This document shows, in pieces, positions 61,682-64,000 of a stretch of DNA of 64,000 bases; the first letter of the stretch is position 1, and each line of letters begins with the position of its first letter. The notes below the pieces were generated by a model. It saw nothing but the letters and a program-made list of their open reading frames with translations. It did not search any database and was not told where the DNA came from. The translations under genes and the position numbers were made by a program. Origin of the DNA: Thiohalomonas denitrificans (GTDB taxonomy: Bacteria > Pseudomonadota > Gammaproteobacteria > Thiohalomonadales > Thiohalomonadaceae); the NCBI GenBank assembly GCA_020725115.1, contig DYFR01000011.1:29489-93488 (forward strand), written 5' to 3'.

Positions 61682-63199
61682 ATGCGAACCGCCGGGCATT
61701 TCGCTGGTCTCAAAGCTGGTACGATTGGCACTCACTTGCGCGGTAGGCTTTCCTTGAAACTCACGACCCGTCTCTTGCCCCTGCTCCTCCTCGCCACCCT
61801 GGCTCCCGCGCTGGCCGCTCCCGACAGCCTGGCCCTGCCCGATATCGGTGACAGTTCCGCGACCGCGCTCACCCCGGCCGATGAACAGCGTATCGGCGGC
61901 GAGATGATGCGTTCGATCCGCCAGTCGGGACGGCTGCTGATCGATCCGGAGGTGGAAGAATATGTGCAGCGCCTGGGCTATAGCCTGGTTTCCGCCGGCA
62001 ACCAGCCGGCCGCCGGATTCCACTTTTTTGTGGTTCGCGACCCCAGCATCAACGCCTTCGCCATGCCCGGCGGCTATATCGGCATCCATACCGGACTGAT
62101 CACCGCCAGTCGCACCGAAAGCGAACTTGCCGGCGTGATGGCCCACGAAATAGCCCACGTCACCCAGCATCACCTGGCTCGCAGTTACGAGCGCGCCAGC
62201 CAGATGAATCTGCCGATGACCGCGGCGGTCATCGCCGCCATCCTGCTCGGCGCCGGCAATCCGCAGCTGGGTGAAGCGGCACTGGCCGCCACCATGGCCG
62301 GCAGTACCCAGATGCAGCTGGACTTCACCCGCAGCAACGAACGCGAGGCCGACCGCGTCGGCATCCAGATGCTGGCCAATGCCGGTTTCGACCCGCAGGG
62401 CATGCCGGGCTTTTTCGAACGCCTGCAGCAGGAATACCGCTACGCCAACACCGGCCTGCCGGAGTTTCTCAGCACCCACCCGGTCACCCTCGACCGCATC
62501 GCCGACGCCCGCAACCGCGCCGAGCAGCATCCCGTTACCCAGAGCCACGACAGCCTCAACTACCGCCTGATCCAGGCCAAGCTGCGCGTACTGGAGGCAC
62601 GCAACCTTGCCGTGCTGGCCCGACAGTACCGCGAGGCACTGGCCGAGAGCCGCGGCATCAATGATGTCACCGAGCGTTATGCCTATGCCCTGGTGCTGAT
62701 GAAACAACGCGAATACGCCCAGGCACGCGAACTGCTCGGCACGCTGCGCCGCAACGATCCCGACCGCATCGCGTACATGCTGGCCCTGTCCGAGCTGGAG
62801 GCGGCGGGCAACCGGCCGGCCGCTGCCGAACGCATCTACCGCGACGGGCTGCGCCTCTATCCCAATAACGGCCTGCTCACCCTCGCCCTTGCCGCACACC
62901 TGCTGCAGCAGAAGGATCATGCCCAGGCCACGACCCTGCTGCGCGACCATACCCGCAACCGCAAGGTGACGCCCCGCGCCTATGAGTTGCTGGCCGAGGC
63001 GGAGATGCGCAGCGGCCACAAGGGCATCGCCCACATCGCCCTGGCCGATTACTACCGCAGCCTGGGCGAGACACAGACCGCCATCGAGCAGCTCAATACG
63101 GCACGCCGTAGCGGTGGGCTGGATTTTTATTACCAGTCACTGCTGGAAGCGAAGCTGGCCCAGCTGCAGGATGAAATGGCGCCGCTACGCCCACGCTGA
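61682..63199 (+). CDS. BepA/YfgC-like M48 metalloprotease with TPRs
   Basis: A periplasmic zinc protease and chaperone acting on outer-membrane proteins such as LptD and BamA substrates. It has a signal peptide (RLLPLLLLATLAPALA), the M48 domain with HEIAH in VMAHEIAHVTQHH and the third ligand region NEREADRVG, then TPRs from about 310 onward. The length of 505 residues fits BepA. The start is uncertain: ATG at 61682 has AAGGG upstream, but gives a long n-region; TTG at 61754 begins a more normal signal peptide. It diverges from the rhodanese gene. Confidence 0.88.
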   Translation: MRTAGHFAGLKAGTIGTHLRGRLSLKLTTRLLPLLLLATLAPALAAPDSLALPDIGDSSATALTPADEQRIGGEMMRSIRQSGRLLIDPEVEEYVQRLGYSLVSAGNQPAAGFHFFVVRDPSINAFAMPGGYIGIHTGLITASRTESELAGVMAHEIAHVTQHHLARSYERASQMNLPMTAAVIAAILLGAGNPQLGEAALAATMAGSTQMQLDFTRSNEREADRVGIQMLANAGFDPQGMPGFFERLQQEYRYANTGLPEFLSTHPVTLDRIADARNRAEQHPVTQSHDSLNYRLIQAKLRVLEARNLAVLARQYREALAESRGINDVTERYAYALVLMKQREYAQARELLGTLRRNDPDRIAYMLALSELEAAGNRPAAAERIYRDGLRLYPNNGLLTLALAAHLLQQKDHAQATTLLRDHTRNRKVTPRAYELLAEAEMRSGHKGIAHIALADYYRSLGETQTAIEQLNTARRSGGLDFYYQSLLEAKLAQLQDEMAPLRPR

Positions 63200-63551
63200 C
63201 CGCACCGCCCTGCCTACCTTGCCGGAACACCAGCGTCCTCTCCTGCTTTCCCCCCGCAGTCGGCCATCGCTGCCTGATGCAATAAAATTTCTCCATTGCG
63301 GGAATAAAGCCACAACGCGTCTCCACTATAGGTACAGGCGCGAAGGGTTGAATCCCGCCGACGAAACAGAAGCAATTCATTGTTTTCTAATACAGAGGCG
63401 ATAATTGTTTATATTTTTCGTCGGGGTTGTTCCGGGCGGCAAAATCGGTATATATGTAAAAAAAGCCGCGCAACCACACTGCCACCGGCCAGCAATGACC
63501 ATAACAACACGCGCACCCGCGAGTGCAACGAAAACCAACGAGGAGGAAACA
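63200..63551. other. 352-base gap upstream of soxX
   Basis: Probably contains the soxXY promoter. The part from about 63370 to 63460 is A/T-rich. I cannot assign a confident -35/-10 pair or operator. No repeat element or gene is supported. Confidence 0.6.
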
Positions 63552-63920
63552 ATGCGGAAGCCCGCCAAACTGATAACCGCCGCCAGTGCCGTTGCGGCCA
63601 TGCTCGGCGCCCTGACCCTCTCTGCCCCGGCCCTGGCCGCCGACCCGGCCGTCATTGCCGAAGGCAAGAAGATCGCCGAGAACAACCGCCTCGGCAACTG
63701 CCTGGCCTGCCACATGGTTGAAGGCGCCGACATGCCGGGCAACATCGGCCCCCCGCTCATCGCCATGCAGGCCCGCTTCCCGGACAAGGCCAAGCTGCGC
63801 GCGCAACTCTGGGACTCCACCAAGGCCAATCCCAACACCATGATGCCGCCCTTCGGCAAGCACGCGATCCTGACCGAAGATCAGATCGACAAGGTGCTTG
63901 AATACATCTACACCCTTTAA
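63552..63920 (+). CDS. soxX: SoxX, monoheme cytochrome c of the Sox complex
   Basis: A 122-residue secreted cytochrome c that pairs with SoxA; SoxAX joins thiosulfate to SoxY. It has a signal peptide (MRKPAKLITAASAVAAMLG, cleavage near APALAA), the heme motif CLACH (50-54) and a likely Met ligand in NTMMPPFGKH (M98). The GNIGPPL segment is typical. AGGAGGAAAC ahead of the ATG is a strong ribosome site. soxY follows after 29 bases. This is the short SoxX form. Confidence 0.93.
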   Translation: MRKPAKLITAASAVAAMLGALTLSAPALAADPAVIAEGKKIAENNRLGNCLACHMVEGADMPGNIGPPLIAMQARFPDKAKLRAQLWDSTKANPNTMMPPFGKHAILTEDQIDKVLEYIYTL

Positions 63921-63949
63921 TTTTCCGCCAGCGATAGGAGTCCGATCAC

Positions 63950-64000
63950 GTGAATACCAAGCGCAGAATCTTTCTCAAGGGCACCCTGGCCGGCAGCGCT
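63950..64000 (+). CDS. soxY: SoxY, sulfur-carrier subunit, first 17 codons
   Basis: Only 17 residues are visible, starting with GTG; GGAG lies about ten bases upstream. The opening NTKRRIFLKGTLAG is a twin-arginine signal (RRIFLK) of the kind found at the start of SoxY, which carries the thiosulfate sulfur on a C-terminal cysteine. Identity rests on the position after soxX and on this signal; the diagnostic C-terminal motif is outside the window. Confidence 0.75.
   Translation, partial: MNTKRRIFLKGTLAGSA

Noticed and set aside
61726..61739. Sigma-54-like TGGCAC...TTGC sequence before the BepA-like gene
   Set aside because: Only nine bases separate GG and GC; ten are required, and the site would lie within the longer possible coding region.
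1..64000. Search for transposases, integrases, toxin-antitoxin or defence genes that might drive the repeats
   Set aside because: None of the supported genes in the window has such a domain; any enzyme moving the repeats must be elsewhere.

Overview
The window is chromosomal DNA of high G+C content from a gammaproteobacterium that very probably oxidises reduced sulfur compounds. Three things support this: soxB is cut by the left edge, soxX and the start of soxY sit at the right edge, and a rhodanese-TusA-DsrE2 sulfur-transfer set lies just inside the right edge. The pcnB-folK-dck-panBCD and nrdR-ribD-ribE-ribBX-ribH-nusB-thiL-pgpA gene orders are typical of Gammaproteobacteria. I would guess a Chromatiales/Ectothiorhodospira-like sulfur oxidiser, but cannot fix the genus. 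No phage, insertion sequence, integrase or CRISPR array is visible.

Layout. 1-11.6 kb: soxB, a CPA-type antiporter, several conserved small or unknown genes, a secreted pentapeptide-repeat protein, a YbaK-HDOD fusion, dinB, and a membrane protein/von Willebrand A lipoprotein pair. 11.7-34 kb: a carbon-storage and central-carbon block (malQ, GH57 amylase-like enzyme, glgC, glgB; pgi, zwf, gnd; glgA, ppc). It is interrupted by a 1674-residue NHL/FN3/TPR/transglutaminase-like exported protein with a small TPR partner and by a cold-shock gene. 34-39 kb: panD, panC, panB, dck, folK, pcnB on the minus strand, then tRNA-Glu(CTC). 39.5-43.3 kb: a cytochrome b / SHP-like cytochrome / diheme cytochrome / PepSY / two-component operon preceded by an 11-bp-period direct repeat. 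43.3-48.2 kb: a ferritin-like gene, xseB-ispA-dxs, queD-folE2. 48.2-57.1 kb: a long minus-strand housekeeping run from glyA to a retropepsin-like protease. 57.4-64 kb: DUF302 protein, OmpP1/FadL porin, DsrE2, TusA, rhodanese, BepA-like metalloprotease, soxX, soxY.

How the genes fit together. The glycogen genes (synthesis by GlgC, GlgA and GlgB; remodelling by MalQ and GH57) adjoin the oxidative pentose-phosphate entry genes and PEP carboxylase, which suits an autotroph or mixotroph storing fixed carbon. The Sox proteins handle thiosulfate in the periplasm, while rhodanese, TusA and DsrE2 would carry sulfane sulfur in the cytoplasm.

The most unusual feature is not a gene. Many intergenic gaps carry a long imperfect inverted repeat from one of about seven sequence families, usually placed directly after a stop codon. 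In the glyA-to-folE2 stretch every one of ten consecutive gaps is occupied, and three genes take their TAG stop from the end of the same repeat family. The best candidates for undescribed protein systems are the 1674-residue exported protein, the vWA lipoprotein/membrane protein pair and the SHP cytochrome-two-component operon.
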